19,306 bases of DNA, taken from Candidatus Pelagibacter sp. (GTDB lineage Bacteria; Pseudomonadota; Alphaproteobacteria; Pelagibacterales; Pelagibacteraceae). The stretch spans positions 1 to 19,306 of the forward strand of contig JABMNQ010000164.1 of NCBI GenBank assembly GCA_013204495.1, in the 5' to 3' direction. A program made the translations under genes and the position numbers. The notes under the pieces were generated by a model. The model had not been told where the DNA came from. It did not search any database and worked only from the letters and a program-made list of their open reading frames with translations. Shown one piece after another: positions 1-9,353 of this stretch; within the stretch, counting starts at the first letter, position 1, and every line of letters begins with the position of its first letter.

Positions 1-68
1 TCTTAGCTGAACTAATGTTCCCATAAAAAATAAGTTAGTATAATTAAGTTATATTTATTACTTATCAA

Positions 69-96
69 TTGACGCACCTTAATCTTCAACTATAAG
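69..96 (+). promoter_or_regulatory. Candidate sigma-70 promoter for the sohB-glyQ-glyS-ppdK run
   Basis: TTGACG at 69-74 and TATAAG at 91-96 are separated by 16 bases. This predicts a start near base 103 and a leader of about 34 bases before the peptidase ATG at 137. Nothing else is recognisable in bases 1-136: no ORF, RNA gene or terminator hairpin. In such AT-rich DNA a -10-like match is cheap; the TTGACG half carries most of the weight. Confidence 0.45.
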
Positions 97-136
97 TAGT
101 CTTTATATTAAATCAAAAACTCTATAAAGAATAACA

Positions 137-943
137 ATGTTCTCTTTTTTTAAAAAGAAAAAAATAGTAGCCCATATTAAACTAAATGGAGTCATTGGTA
201 ATGTGGGAAAATTCAAGCAGGGCATTGATTTTGCAGGACAAGAAGAAATTATAGAAAAAGCATTTTCTTTGAAAAAAACTAAAGCCGTAGCAATTACAAT
301 AAATTCTCCGGGGGGTTCACCTGTGCAATCCCATCTAATTTATAAATTTATAAGAGCTCAAGCCAAAAAAAATAATATCAAAGTAATTGTGTTTGCGGAG
401 GATGTTGCTGCATCGGGAGGATATCTAATAGCATGTGCAGGAGATGAAATATATGCAAATTCAAGCTCTATCATTGGATCTATAGGAGTTATATATTCGT
501 CATTCGGTTTTACAGAATTGATAAAAAAAATTGGCGTTGAAAGAAGAGTTCATACTGCTGGTAAAAATAAAAGTTCACTAGATCCATTCCAGGATGAAAA
601 AGAAGAGGATATTGAGAGACTAAAAAATATCCAATTAGATTTACATAAAGATTTTATTCAAGTTGTTGAAGAAAGTAGAGGGCTTAAACTTAAAAAAGAT
701 GGAATTGAGCTTTTTTCAGGTGAATTCTGGTCTGGAAGCAAAGCAAAAGAACTTGGTTTAATTGACGGATTAGGGAATGCTAATGAAATTTTAAAAGAAA
801 AGTTTGGTGAAGATGTTGTGATTAAAAAATTTGAAAAGCCAAAAGGCTGGTTTAGTAAAAAATTTTCTTCCTCAATAAATCAAATGGACCAACTGGCAAC
901 TATTCTAGAGGAAAGATCTATCTGGCAAAGATATGGCTTCTAA
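137..943 (+). CDS. sohB: S49-family serine peptidase (SohB/SppA-like)
   Basis: This is a 268-residue ClpP-fold peptidase of the S49 (signal peptide peptidase A / SohB) family, which degrades leftover signal peptides or membrane-associated peptides using a Ser/Lys dyad. The conserved NSPGG motif lies at residues 56-60. The nucleophile is Ser93 in VAASGGY, and the general base is probably Lys145 in [10 protein letters not shown]. The 52-residue spacing between them equals that of Bacillus SppA (Ser147/Lys199) as I recall it. Unlike most members it has no N-terminal membrane anchor: the protein starts FSFFKKKK and goes directly into the first beta strand. It may therefore be cytoplasmic or peripheral. 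The ATG at 137 is the only sensible start. The gene overlaps glyQ by 11 bases, which suggests co-transcription. sohB versus sppA is a naming choice, and the substrate is unknown. Confidence 0.88.
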   Translation: MFSFFKKKKIVAHIKLNGVIGNVGKFKQGIDFAGQEEIIEKAFSLKKTKAVAITINSPGGSPVQSHLIYKFIRAQAKKNNIKVIVFAEDVAASGGYLIACAGDEIYANSSSIIGSIGVIYSSFGFTELIKKIGVERRVHTAGKNKSSLDPFQDEKEEDIERLKNIQLDLHKDFIQVVEESRGLKLKKDGIELFSGEFWSGSKAKELGLIDGLGNANEILKEKFGEDVVIKKFEKPKGWFSKKFSSSINQMDQLATILEERSIWQRYGF

Positions 944-1817
944 AGAAAAAATTATAAAACAAAAATTTCAATCATTTCAAGATACAATTTTGAATCTTCA
1001 AAAATATTGGAGTAAACAAGGATGTGTGATTCTTCAGCCATATGATATAGAGGTGGGAGCTGGAACTTTTCATCCAGCTACAACATTAAGATCGTTAGGA
1101 CCAAAACCTTGGAAGGCCGCATATGTTCAGCCATCAAGAAGACCAACAGATGGTAGGTATGGGGACAATCCAAATAGATTACAGCACTACTATCAATTTC
1201 AAGTTTTGATAAAACCATCACCAGATAATATAAAAAAAATTTATTTAAATAGTTTAGCAGTAATTGGGATTAATCATAAAGAACACGATATCAGATTTGT
1301 TGAAGATGACTGGGAAAGTCCAACTTTAGGTGCGGCAGGGTTAGGATGGGAAGTTTGGTGTGATGGAATGGAAATTACACAATTTACATACTTTCAGCAA
1401 ATGGCAGGAATAGAATGCAAACCTGTTTCAGTTGAAATCACATATGGCTTAGAAAGAATTTGCATGTTTACCCAACAAAAGAAAAATGTTTATGATCTTT
1501 TATGGAATGATGATGGTGTTAAATATGGAGACGTTTTTCACCAAGCAGAAAAAGAATTTTCAGCATATAATTTTGAACATGCTAACACAGATAATCTATT
1601 TAAAATGTTTGATATGTACGAACTTGAAGCAAAAGCATTGGTGGAAAAAAAAATTTCACTACCTGCATATGATCAATGTTTAAAAGCTAGTCATGTATTT
1701 AATATTTTAGATGCAAGAGGAGTTATAAGTGTTGCCCAAAGAGCAGGGTATATAGGGCGCATTAGAGATATTACAAAAGCTGTTGCTGAAAGTTGGTTGA
1801 GTAGCCGAATAGATTAA
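933..1817 (+). CDS. glyQ: Glycyl-tRNA synthetase alpha subunit
   Basis: Catalytic subunit of the bacterial alpha2beta2 glycyl-tRNA synthetase, a cytoplasmic class II enzyme that activates glycine with ATP and charges tRNA-Gly. At 294 residues it is close to the E. coli protein (about 303). Highly conserved family blocks are visible: [20 protein letters not shown] (residues about 30-50), then [20 protein letters not shown] and [15 protein letters not shown] (motif 2 region), and later YGLERI (motif 3 region). The ATG at 933 lies inside the end of the peptidase gene, and its stop shares a base with the glyS ATG (TAATG). The two subunits are therefore probably translationally coupled to give equal amounts. 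No glycine riboswitch or T-box precedes it. Confidence 0.97.
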   Translation: MASKEKIIKQKFQSFQDTILNLQKYWSKQGCVILQPYDIEVGAGTFHPATTLRSLGPKPWKAAYVQPSRRPTDGRYGDNPNRLQHYYQFQVLIKPSPDNIKKIYLNSLAVIGINHKEHDIRFVEDDWESPTLGAAGLGWEVWCDGMEITQFTYFQQMAGIECKPVSVEITYGLERICMFTQQKKNVYDLLWNDDGVKYGDVFHQAEKEFSAYNFEHANTDNLFKMFDMYELEAKALVEKKISLPAYDQCLKASHVFNILDARGVISVAQRAGYIGRIRDITKAVAESWLSSRID

Positions 1818-3883
1818 TGTCAGAATTTTTTTTAGAGTTATTTAGCGAAGAAATACCAGCTGGATTGCAGCAAAATTCTCGTAATGCATTGCTCGAAGAA
1901 TTTCAAAAACTATTTTTTGAAAAAAAGATTTTATTTAAGAAAAGTGCATCTTTTTCAACACCAAATCGTCTTATAATTTTATTCGAGGGTGTATCTAAAG
2001 AGATAACACAAAAAGAAGAAGAGATAAGGGGACCAGGTACAAATGCACCAGAAAAAGCAATTGAAGGATTTATAAGATCAAACCAAATAAACAAAAAAGA
2101 TCTATTTAAAAAAAAAACAGATAAAGGTGAGTTTTATTTTTTTAAGAAACTCTCTAAAAAAATTAATACAATAGATTTATTAGAAGAGCAAACACCGCTT
2201 ATACTTGACAAATTGCAATGGAAGAAATCAATGAAATGGGGGAATTATAGTTTAAATTGGGCAAGACCCTTAAAATCGATACTTGGTATTTTTAATGATA
2301 AAAATTTAAACTTCAAATTCCATCATTTAACCTGTTCTAATACAACTTTTATAGATAAGGAATTTGAAGATAAAAAAAAAATATTTAAAAATTTTAAAAG
2401 TTACAATGAATTTTTCAATGAATCTGGAACTATTATTGATCAATCTTTAAGAAAAGAATTTATTACCAAACAATTTGAAACAATATCCAGAAAAAACAAT
2501 TTTAATATTGAAACTAATAAAAAACTTCTAGAAGAGGTTACAGACTTGGTTGAGCAACCCAATGTTCTAGTTTGTAAATTTGATGAAAAGTTTTTAGATA
2601 TTCCTAAAGAAATTTTAATAATAACAATGCAACATCATCAGAAATATTTTCCGACCTTTGATAAAAAGGGCAAAATTACTAATGAATTTTTAGTTGTTGC
2701 TAATAATAAAGATGTAGAAGGTTTTATAAAAATAGGAAACGAAAGAGTTGTTGATGCAAGATTAAGTGACGCGCAATTTTTTTGGGAAAAAAATAAATCT
2801 CAGAATTTAGTGAAGCAAGTATCAAAATTAAAAACTATGAATTATTTTAAGGGGCTAGGATCTTATCATGATAAAATTCAAAGAATGAGGAAACTTGGAG
2901 GAATGATCTCAGATGAACTGTTAATTAGCAAAGATCAAGTAGAGCTATCAGCATCAATTTGTAAAGTAGATTTAATTTCAGATTTAGTTGGAGAATTTCC
3001 AGAACTTCAGGGAATAATGGGTGGATATTTTGCTGAAGAACAAGGTTTTGATAAGGAAATAGTTTTAGCTGTTAGTGAACACTATTTACCTGCTGGGCTT
3101 GATAGCAAAACTCCAAAAAAACCATTTAGTATTGCTTTAGCATTAACTGATAAAATTGACACGTTGGTTGGATTTTTTGGAATCAATCAGAAACCTACCA
3201 GCTCAAAAGACCCTTATGCGCTAAGAAGATCTGCCTTAGGTATTATAAAATTACTAATCGATAATAATAAAGAGTTTAAAATTAAAGATCTTATTAGCTA
3301 CTCTACTTCTTTGCATAGAGATCAGGGTTTTGAGCTTTTAAATGAATTATCACAAAGAGAATTGGCAGATTTTTTAAAGGATAGATTGAAGTATTATATG
3401 AAAGAAAAAAAAATTAGAGCCGATATTATTGAAGCAAGCATCAATGCATACAGTATAGACCATATGAATAAAATATATAATAAGGCCTCCACACTAAATA
3501 GTGTAATCAACGAAGAAATTGGTGAAGATATTATTGCAAACTACAAAAGAGCATCAAATATATTGGATAGTGAGTTAAAAAATAGTGACCTTGAGCTATC
3601 AAATACAACTGACCCTGGTATTTTTAAAAATGATTACGAAAAAAATCTATTTAAAAAGATTAATCAAATTAGAAAATACTTTACGAATATTAATAAAGAT
3701 GAAAATTACAAGGAATCCCTTGTAGTTTTAGCAGGCGCTAAAAAGGTAATTTCAGATTTTTTTGATAATGTAAAAGTTAATGACGAAGATAAAAATATAA
3801 AAAAAAACAGATTGGAACTTTTACAAATGTTATGTAGAACATTTAATAATTACATAAACTTTTCTAAAATAGAGACAAAATAG
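1817..3883 (+). CDS. glyS: Glycyl-tRNA synthetase beta subunit
   Basis: Large subunit of the heterotetrameric glycyl-tRNA synthetase, which recognises tRNA-Gly and is needed for aminoacylation together with GlyQ. Its 688 residues match the usual length (about 689 in E. coli). The N-terminus reads FFLELFSEEIPAGLQ, the typical beta-subunit opening. The middle contains WARPLKSILG (about residue 150), MQHHQKYFPTFD (about residue 272) and the DARLSDAQFFWEKN block (about residue 312). SSKDPYALRRSALGI (about residue 460) precedes the C-terminal anticodon-binding (DALR-like) region, which is rich in Lys and Asn, as is normal for an AT-rich genome. It starts on the last base of the glyQ stop and shares a base with the ppdK GTG, so it sits inside a coupled operon. 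Confidence 0.97.
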   Translation: MSEFFLELFSEEIPAGLQQNSRNALLEEFQKLFFEKKILFKKSASFSTPNRLIILFEGVSKEITQKEEEIRGPGTNAPEKAIEGFIRSNQINKKDLFKKKTDKGEFYFFKKLSKKINTIDLLEEQTPLILDKLQWKKSMKWGNYSLNWARPLKSILGIFNDKNLNFKFHHLTCSNTTFIDKEFEDKKKIFKNFKSYNEFFNESGTIIDQSLRKEFITKQFETISRKNNFNIETNKKLLEEVTDLVEQPNVLVCKFDEKFLDIPKEILIITMQHHQKYFPTFDKKGKITNEFLVVANNKDVEGFIKIGNERVVDARLSDAQFFWEKNKSQNLVKQVSKLKTMNYFKGLGSYHDKIQRMRKLGGMISDELLISKDQVELSASICKVDLISDLVGEFPELQGIMGGYFAEEQGFDKEIVLAVSEHYLPAGLDSKTPKKPFSIALALTDKIDTLVGFFGINQKPTSSKDPYALRRSALGIIKLLIDNNKEFKIKDLISYSTSLHRDQGFELLNELSQRELADFLKDRLKYYMKEKKIRADIIEASINAYSIDHMNKIYNKASTLNSVINEEIGEDIIANYKRASNILDSELKNSDLELSNTTDPGIFKNDYEKNLFKKINQIRKYFTNINKDENYKESLVVLAGAKKVISDFFDNVKVNDEDKNIKKNRLELLQMLCRTFNNYINFSKIETK

Positions 3884-6546
3884 TGAATAAACTAATATTG
3901 AACTTTAATTCTAAAGACTCTAAGAAGATAAAAAATCCAAAAAACTTTTTAGGTGGCAAGGGTGCCAATCTTTCAGAGATGGGAAGAATGGGCCTACCCG
4001 TTCCCCCGGGATTTACTATTTCAACTAAAGTTTGTGAATTATTTTATAAAGATAAAAAAAAATTAAATTCAGGAATAGTTAGTACTATAAAAAAAGAATT
4101 AAAAATTATCGAAAAAGAAGTTGGAAAAAAATTTGGTGATTTAAAGAACCCATTATTATTATCCGTAAGATCTGGCGCTAGAGTATCAATGCCTGGCATG
4201 ATGGATACAATTTTAAATTTAGGTTTAAACGACAAAACTGTAATCGCACTAGCCAACAAGACGTCCAATATAAGATTTGCTAAAGACAGCTACAGAAGAT
4301 TTATCCAAATGTATGGAAATGTTGTAATGGGTATAAAAGGCTATCATTTCGAAGAGTTAATTGAAAATTATAAATTAACAAAAGGTGTTCTTTTGGATAC
4401 TGACTTGGATGCTGATGATTGGGAGGGGCTAATTAATGATTTCAAAAAAGTCGTTAAAGACCAAACTAAAAAAGAATTTCCCCAAAATGTATTTGATCAA
4501 TTACTAGGTGCAATAAGTGCTGTATTTTTGTCATGGGAAAGTAATAGGGCAAAAGTTTATAGAAAGTTAAATCAAATACCAGCAGAATGGGGAACGGCAG
4601 TTAATGTTCAGTCTATGGTTTTTGGCAATATGGGTGATGATTGTGCAACAGGAGTTGTTTTTACCAGAAACCCATCTGATGGTACTAATGAAGTTTATGG
4701 AGAATATTTAATTAATGCTCAAGGAGAAGATGTGGTAGCAGGAACAAGAACACCTCAATATATTACAAAAAAAGCTAGAAAAGATGCAAAAGCAAAAGAA
4801 GCATCCATGGAAGAGGCTATGCCTAAAGTATTTAAACAATTAGATAAAATTTTAAAAGTTCTCGAAAAACATTACAAAGATATGCAGGATGTAGAATTTA
4901 CTGTGGAAAATAAAAAGCTTTGGATGCTGCAGACAAGATCTGGAAAAAGAACTTCAAAATCTGCGGTTAGAATTGCTGTAGATATGGTAAAAGAAAAACT
5001 CATTTCTAAAAAGGAAGCGGTCATGAGAATAGATCCTGCTTCTTTAGATACTTTATTGCATCCAACATTAGATGAAAAAAGTTCAGTTAATGTTATAGCA
5101 AATGGATTGCCAGCTTCACCTGGAGCGGCTAGTGGAAAAGTTGTCTTTTCATCAGAGGAAGCTGAAAGATTGAACGATGTCATGCAAGATACTATCCTAG
5201 TTAGAGTTGAAACGTCTCCTGAGGATATTCAAGGAATGCATGCTGCAAAAGGAATTTTAACTGCAAGAGGTGGAATGACTAGTCATGCAGCTGTAGTCGC
5301 AAGAGGTATGGGCAGACCTTGTGTGTCTGGTTCTAGTGAAATTGATATTAACTATGAAGCTAAAACTTTTAAAACATCATCCATTGTAGTTAAAGAAGGT
5401 GATATCATTACAATTGATGGTTCAACTGGAAGAATTATTTTAGGAGAAGTACCAACGGTTCAACCAGAAATTTCTGCAGATTTTTCAAAACTAATGAGTT
5501 GGGCTGATAGTTTTAGAAAATTAAAGGTTAGAACTAATTCTGAAACGCCGCTAGATACAAAAATAGCAAGAGATTTTGGAGCTGAAGGTATTGGCCTTTG
5601 TAGAACAGAGCACATGTTTTTTGATGAAGAAAGAATTTTATCAGTTAGAGAAATGATTTTATCAAAAACAAAAGAAGATAGAAACAAGGCTTTAGCAAAA
5701 CTTTTACCACATCAAAAAAAGGATTTTATTGAAATATTTAAGATTATGAATGGCTTGCCGGTTACAGTTAGATTGTTAGATCCACCCTTACACGAATTTC
5801 TTCCTAAAACCGAAAAAGAAATTAATCAGGTTGCAAAAGTAGTTGGTTTACCGTTGAAAGAAATTGAATCTAGAATTAATGAATTACACGAACAAAATCC
5901 AATGCTAGGACATAGAGGTTGTCGGTTAGGAATTTCATTTCCAGAAATTTATGAAATGCAATGTAGAGCAATTTTTGAAGCTTTATCTGAACTAAAAATA
6001 AAAAAGATTAAATCGGCATTCCCTGAAATTATGATTCCACTAGTATCAACTGAAGCTGAGATTAGAATAATGAAGGACCTGGTAGTGAGAGTTGCAAAAG
6101 AAGTTCAAAAAGATAAAAAAGTTAAAGTAGATTATTTAGTTGGAACCATGATTGAACTGCCTAGGGCTGCTATTAAAGCTAACGATATAGCAAAACATGC
6201 GGAGTTTTTTAGTTTTGGAACTAATGATTTAACCCAAACAACATTTGGCTTGAGTAGGGACGATAGTGGAAAATTTTTAAATGATTATCTTGAAAATAAA
6301 ATATTTTCAATCGACCCATTTATTTCGATCGATGATGGAGTGGGTGATTTAATAGAAATTGCAGTAAAAAAAGGAAGAGAAACAAATAAAAAAATTAAAC
6401 TTGGAATTTGTGGGGAACATGGTGGAGACCCTAAAAGTATTCATTTTTGCGCAAATGTAGGTTTAGATTATGTTTCATGCTCTCCATATAGAGTCCCAAT
6501 TGCAAGATTAGCTGCTGCACAAGCTGAATTATCTAAGAAAAACTAA
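3883..6546 (+). CDS. ppdK: Pyruvate, phosphate dikinase
   Basis: Cytoplasmic enzyme that interconverts pyruvate + ATP + Pi and PEP + AMP + PPi, letting the cell run PEP synthesis or PPi-linked glycolysis. The 887 residues have the full family layout. The N-terminal ATP-grasp domain has GGKGANLSEMGRMGLPVPPGF (residues about 24-44) and SVRSGARVSMPGMMDTILNLG. The phosphohistidine swivel domain carries GGMTSHAAVVARG with the phospho-acceptor His468 and the regulatory-type Thr466. The C-terminal PEP/pyruvate TIM barrel ends with GICGEHGGDP and the catalytic Cys843. The start is GTG at 3883, overlapping the glyS TAG by one base (TAGTG); the next residues fit the family. The 3' end overlaps convergent nadC by four bases. 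No DUF299 regulatory kinase gene lies in the window. Confidence 0.97.
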   Translation: MNKLILNFNSKDSKKIKNPKNFLGGKGANLSEMGRMGLPVPPGFTISTKVCELFYKDKKKLNSGIVSTIKKELKIIEKEVGKKFGDLKNPLLLSVRSGARVSMPGMMDTILNLGLNDKTVIALANKTSNIRFAKDSYRRFIQMYGNVVMGIKGYHFEELIENYKLTKGVLLDTDLDADDWEGLINDFKKVVKDQTKKEFPQNVFDQLLGAISAVFLSWESNRAKVYRKLNQIPAEWGTAVNVQSMVFGNMGDDCATGVVFTRNPSDGTNEVYGEYLINAQGEDVVAGTRTPQYITKKARKDAKAKEASMEEAMPKVFKQLDKILKVLEKHYKDMQDVEFTVENKKLWMLQTRSGKRTSKSAVRIAVDMVKEKLISKKEAVMRIDPASLDTLLHPTLDEKSSVNVIANGLPASPGAASGKVVFSSEEAERLNDVMQDTILVRVETSPEDIQGMHAAKGILTARGGMTSHAAVVARGMGRPCVSGSSEIDINYEAKTFKTSSIVVKEGDIITIDGSTGRIILGEVPTVQPEISADFSKLMSWADSFRKLKVRTNSETPLDTKIARDFGAEGIGLCRTEHMFFDEERILSVREMILSKTKEDRNKALAKLLPHQKKDFIEIFKIMNGLPVTVRLLDPPLHEFLPKTEKEINQVAKVVGLPLKEIESRINELHEQNPMLGHRGCRLGISFPEIYEMQCRAIFEALSELKIKKIKSAFPEIMIPLVSTEAEIRIMKDLVVRVAKEVQKDKKVKVDYLVGTMIELPRAAIKANDIAKHAEFFSFGTNDLTQTTFGLSRDDSGKFLNDYLENKIFSIDPFISIDDGVGDLIEIAVKKGRETNKKIKLGICGEHGGDPKSIHFCANVGLDYVSCSPYRVPIARLAAAQAELSKKN

Positions 6547-7376
6547 ATTTCTAATTTAAAATCAACAGCTGGAACGCTATGGGTGATACTACCAATAGAA
6601 ATTCTATCAACACCTGTCGCTGCAATTTTTTTGACAGATTTTAAATTAACATTTCCTGAAGCTTCAGTTTCGTAGTATTTTTTTGCCATTTTAACACCAG
6701 TCTTTAGTGTATTTGCATTCATGTTATCAAATAAAACTGTATTAAACTTTAAACCTATTATTTGTTTGAGTTGATTTAAATTATCAATCTCGACTGTAAT
6801 TTTTCTTCCCTTCTTATTTTTTATTGCAAGAGATACTAAGGTTTTAATGTCAGAGCTTGCTATGTGGTTATCTTTAATTAAAAACTCATCACTTAAGTTG
6901 AATCTATGGTTTGTTCCACCACCTAATTTAACAGCATACTTTTGTATTACTCTTAAAGTTGGAATTGTTTTTCTAGTACAGCAAATTTTACATTTCTTAT
7001 TAACTAGCTTAACAAATTGATTAGTTATAGTGGCTACACCTGAAATGTGGCTTATAAAATTTAAAGCAACTCTCTCGCCAATTAAGATGTTTTCTGCTTT
7101 ACCTTCTATTATTGCAATTAGGTCATTTTTTTTTACTAATGAACCTTCTTTTTTCTTAACGGAAAACTTAATTTTATTATCTATTAATTTGAATGTTTGT
7201 TTTACAAATTCTAACCCAGCAACTACTGCTTGTTGATTTGAAATTAGTCTAACTTTGATAATTTTAGTATTTTTGACTAAGCTTGATGTAATGTCTCCAT
7301 TTGGATAAAGATCTTCGTTTAAGGCAAGTTTTACTTTATTCTTAATATAATAATTGCTTAATTTAATTTGAGACAC
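6543..7376 (-). CDS. nadC: Nicotinate-nucleotide pyrophosphorylase (quinolinate phosphoribosyltransferase)
   Basis: Converts quinolinate and PRPP to nicotinate mononucleotide, CO2 and PPi, the third step of de novo NAD synthesis. It is a 277-residue cytoplasmic protein. The family core is clear: GERVALNFISHISGVAT, then CTRKTIPTLRVIQKYAVKLGGG and TNHRFNLSDEFLIKDNHI, which hold the Arg, Lys and His residues binding substrate phosphate and carboxylates. Towards the end, VEIDNL and LFDNMN form acidic barrel motifs. The start is GTG at 7376, five bases after the nadA stop, so it is translated right behind nadA. Its TAG overlaps the ppdK stop on the other strand, leaving no room for a separate terminator. 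It could not be confused with nicotinate phosphoribosyltransferase (PncB), which lacks these motifs. Confidence 0.95.
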   Translation of the reverse strand: MSQIKLSNYYIKNKVKLALNEDLYPNGDITSSLVKNTKIIKVRLISNQQAVVAGLEFVKQTFKLIDNKIKFSVKKKEGSLVKKNDLIAIIEGKAENILIGERVALNFISHISGVATITNQFVKLVNKKCKICCTRKTIPTLRVIQKYAVKLGGGTNHRFNLSDEFLIKDNHIASSDIKTLVSLAIKNKKGRKITVEIDNLNQLKQIIGLKFNTVLFDNMNANTLKTGVKMAKKYYETEASGNVNLKSVKKIAATGVDRISIGSITHSVPAVDFKLEI

Positions 7377-7381
7377 TTTTA

Positions 7382-8371
7382 TTATCTACCAATGGCAGTC
7401 ATTCTTTCAACAGGTATTCTTGCTTTATTTATAGTTTCATTATCCATAATTATTTCGCCAGTTTCATTTTCCAAGCAAGCTAAAATTTTTGGAAGAGTAA
7501 TTCTTTTCATGTGCGGGCATAAATTACATGGTTTAATAAATTCAACATTTGGGTTTTCTACTTGAATATTATCACTCATAGAACACTCCGTAACCATCAT
7601 TACTTTTTTGGGTTGATTATCTTTTACATATTTAATCATTCCAGAAGTTGATCCTGCAAAGTCACTAGCCTTGATAACGTCAGGAGGACACTCAGGATGG
7701 GCAATTATTTTTATCCCAGGGTTGTTTTTTCTTATATCGTGAATTTCTTTTTCATTAAACTGATCATGAACAATGCAAATTCCTTTCCAGGCAATAATCT
7801 CAACATCTGTTTGAGATGCCACATATTTTGCTAAATAATCATCAGGTAAAAATATAACTTTCTTAACACCAAGTGAATTAACAATTTTAACTGCATTCGC
7901 TGAAGTACAACAAATATCAGTTTCTGCCTTAACTTCTGCTGAAGTATTTACATAAGATACAACTGGTACGCCTGGGTATTTTTTTTTTAATAATCTTACA
8001 TCTTTACCTGTAATGGAGGACGACAAAGAACATCCGGCTAGCATATCAGGTAGCAAAACTTTTTTTTGGGGACTCATTAATTTTGCTGTCTCTGCCATAA
8101 AGTGAACTCCTGCCATTACAATGATATCCGCTGAAGTCTTTGAAGCCTCAATTGCCAAAGCTAAAGAGTCGGCCGCAAAATCAGCAACACCATGATAAAT
8201 TTCTGGCGTTTGATAGTTGTGAGCTAAAATGACTGCGTTCTTTTCTTTTTTTAATTGATTAATTCTATAAATATAAGGAGCATGAACTGACCATTCAATC
8301 TCTGGCATTACTTTTGAGATTTTTTGATAAATAGGACTTGTTGCTTTTCTTACTTCTTCTGTGAATTCCAT
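7382..8371 (-). CDS. nadA: Quinolinate synthase, [4Fe-4S] enzyme
   Basis: Condenses iminoaspartate with dihydroxyacetone phosphate to quinolinate, using a [4Fe-4S] cluster, in de novo NAD synthesis. From the ATG at 8371 the protein has 329 residues. Cluster ligands by spacing are Cys114 (LAGCSLSSS), Cys198 (WKGICIVH) and Cys284 (CNLCPHM), spaced like those recalled for the E. coli and Thermotoga enzymes. Substrate motifs AHNYQ, VADFAADSL, GVHFMAETAK and HPECPPDV are intact. A TTG at 8386 would add five residues; I prefer the ATG because TTG starts are rare, though the TTG cannot be excluded. The gene lies between ygfZ (51-base gap) and nadC (5-base gap). nadB or aspartate dehydrogenase, which make the iminoaspartate, are not in the window. 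Confidence 0.95.
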   Translation of the reverse strand: MEFTEEVRKATSPIYQKISKVMPEIEWSVHAPYIYRINQLKKEKNAVILAHNYQTPEIYHGVADFAADSLALAIEASKTSADIIVMAGVHFMAETAKLMSPQKKVLLPDMLAGCSLSSSITGKDVRLLKKKYPGVPVVSYVNTSAEVKAETDICCTSANAVKIVNSLGVKKVIFLPDDYLAKYVASQTDVEIIAWKGICIVHDQFNEKEIHDIRKNNPGIKIIAHPECPPDVIKASDFAGSTSGMIKYVKDNQPKKVMMVTECSMSDNIQVENPNVEFIKPCNLCPHMKRITLPKILACLENETGEIIMDNETINKARIPVERMTAIGR

Positions 8372-8422
8372 ATTAAAACCTATCAATTTGAGACAACCTT
8401 GTCATGTATTAATTCTGACGCA

Positions 8423-9310
8423 CTAATTAATCCAACTAGGAATTTTAATTTTAAGCCTGGCATTTTTGCTTTTAAACTCATTTTCTTGATTAAAGTTATC
8501 ATCTAAATATTTAATTAAGGCAAAAGGATACTCATTACTTATTAAAACCTTTCCTACTTGAAAATCACCATTATAGATTAAATCATCTTGATTTAATTCT
8601 CCCTCAATTACCTCAATAGGTAGTAATCTTTTTGAAAGTTTATTTTTTAATTTAATTCTTGCAGTATTTTCTTGCCCAACATAACAACCCTTTTTAAAAT
8701 CTATTCCATTTAGTTCATCAAAATTGCACTCAATGCCGAATAGTTTGTTTTGTAATTTATTCATATTTTTTTGGGGAATTCCTAATTCATGACTTAATTG
8801 ATAATATTCATCAACTGGAGAATCTTTTAACTCTAGTTTCTTTAAAGATAGATAAAGTTTTTCTAAATTAATTATAAGTCTTGCTCCCAAGTTTTTATTT
8901 CTTGGATCTAACAGGATAGAATCCTCTCTATATTTAATTGTATTTCCAGGAACATCTTTTGAGCCTTCAAATTTTAAAAATTTTTCTCTATTAAATGCTG
9001 CAACAACAAATTCATTGCTTAAATTCATAATTTCAACTTTAGATCTAAGTTTGTAGATGCTTAGTTGTTTAAAAAGTCCTTCTGTTTGAGATTTTTCACA
9101 ATCAATGAAATAACCAGACTTATGTTTTGCAATAATAAAAGCAAATAGAAACTTTCCTTGAGGACTTAATAATGATGCAAAACAACTATTGTCTTCATTA
9201 ACCTTATAAATGTCATTACTAATGATATTCTGTAAAAATTCTTTAGCATCCACTCCATTTATATAAAGAATTCCCCGATCTTCTAAAATATATACATTTT
9301 GAATATTCAT
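8423..9310 (-). CDS. ygfZ: YgfZ/GcvT-like folate-binding protein (Fe-S cluster maintenance)
   Basis: Homologue of E. coli YgfZ, a GcvT-fold protein that binds tetrahydrofolate and supports Fe-S enzymes such as MiaB. The signature K-G-C-Y-x-G-Q-E is present at residues 207-214 (KGCYVGQE, conserved Cys209), followed by NTARIK. The N-terminus has the family pattern of a short strand then DAKEFLQNIISNDI and a segment resembling LSPQGKFLFAFII. Length is 295 residues, somewhat shorter than E. coli YgfZ. It is distinguished from the real glycine cleavage T protein by its size and by this Cys motif. The ATG at 9310 is 43 bases from the divergent pyrC start. It is first in a probable ygfZ-nadA-nadC operon; a link to NadA, itself a [4Fe-4S] enzyme, is inference. 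Confidence 0.88.
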   Translation of the reverse strand: MNIQNVYILEDRGILYINGVDAKEFLQNIISNDIYKVNEDNSCFASLLSPQGKFLFAFIIAKHKSGYFIDCEKSQTEGLFKQLSIYKLRSKVEIMNLSNEFVVAAFNREKFLKFEGSKDVPGNTIKYREDSILLDPRNKNLGARLIINLEKLYLSLKKLELKDSPVDEYYQLSHELGIPQKNMNKLQNKLFGIECNFDELNGIDFKKGCYVGQENTARIKLKNKLSKRLLPIEVIEGELNQDDLIYNGDFQVGKVLISNEYPFALIKYLDDNFNQENEFKSKNARLKIKIPSWIN

Positions 9311-9312
9311 AA

Positions 9313-9339
9313 TTGATTGATGCCTGAATATGATATAAT
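9313..9339 (+). promoter_or_regulatory. Candidate promoter for pyrC with near-leaderless start
   Basis: A perfect TATAAT lies at 9334-9339, preceded by TTGATT at 9313-9318 (spacer 15). The expected transcription start is only about 5-10 bases before the ATG at 9354, and no Shine-Dalgarno sequence is present, so the mRNA would be nearly leaderless. The whole divergent gap to ygfZ is only 43 bases, so the ygfZ promoter must overlap this region; I could not assign one with confidence. Confidence 0.5.
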
Positions 9340-9353
9340 TACTTTTTTCATAA

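Noticed and set aside
1..136. tRNA or small RNA at the left edge
   Set aside because: No cloverleaf, stable hairpin or terminator could be drawn in these AT-rich bases; only a promoter-like pair is seen.
872..932. Glycine riboswitch or T-box before glyQ
   Set aside because: The region is coding sequence of the S49 peptidase and shows no conserved aptamer or antiterminator elements.
4872..5183. Open frame of about 100 codons on the minus strand
   Set aside because: It lies wholly inside the well-conserved ppdK coding region and its translation resembles no family; it is a shadow of ppdK.
8324..8506. Plus-strand open frame across the nadA/ygfZ gap
   Set aside because: It overlaps coding ends of both nadA and ygfZ on the other strand, lacks a ribosome site and has no recognisable family.
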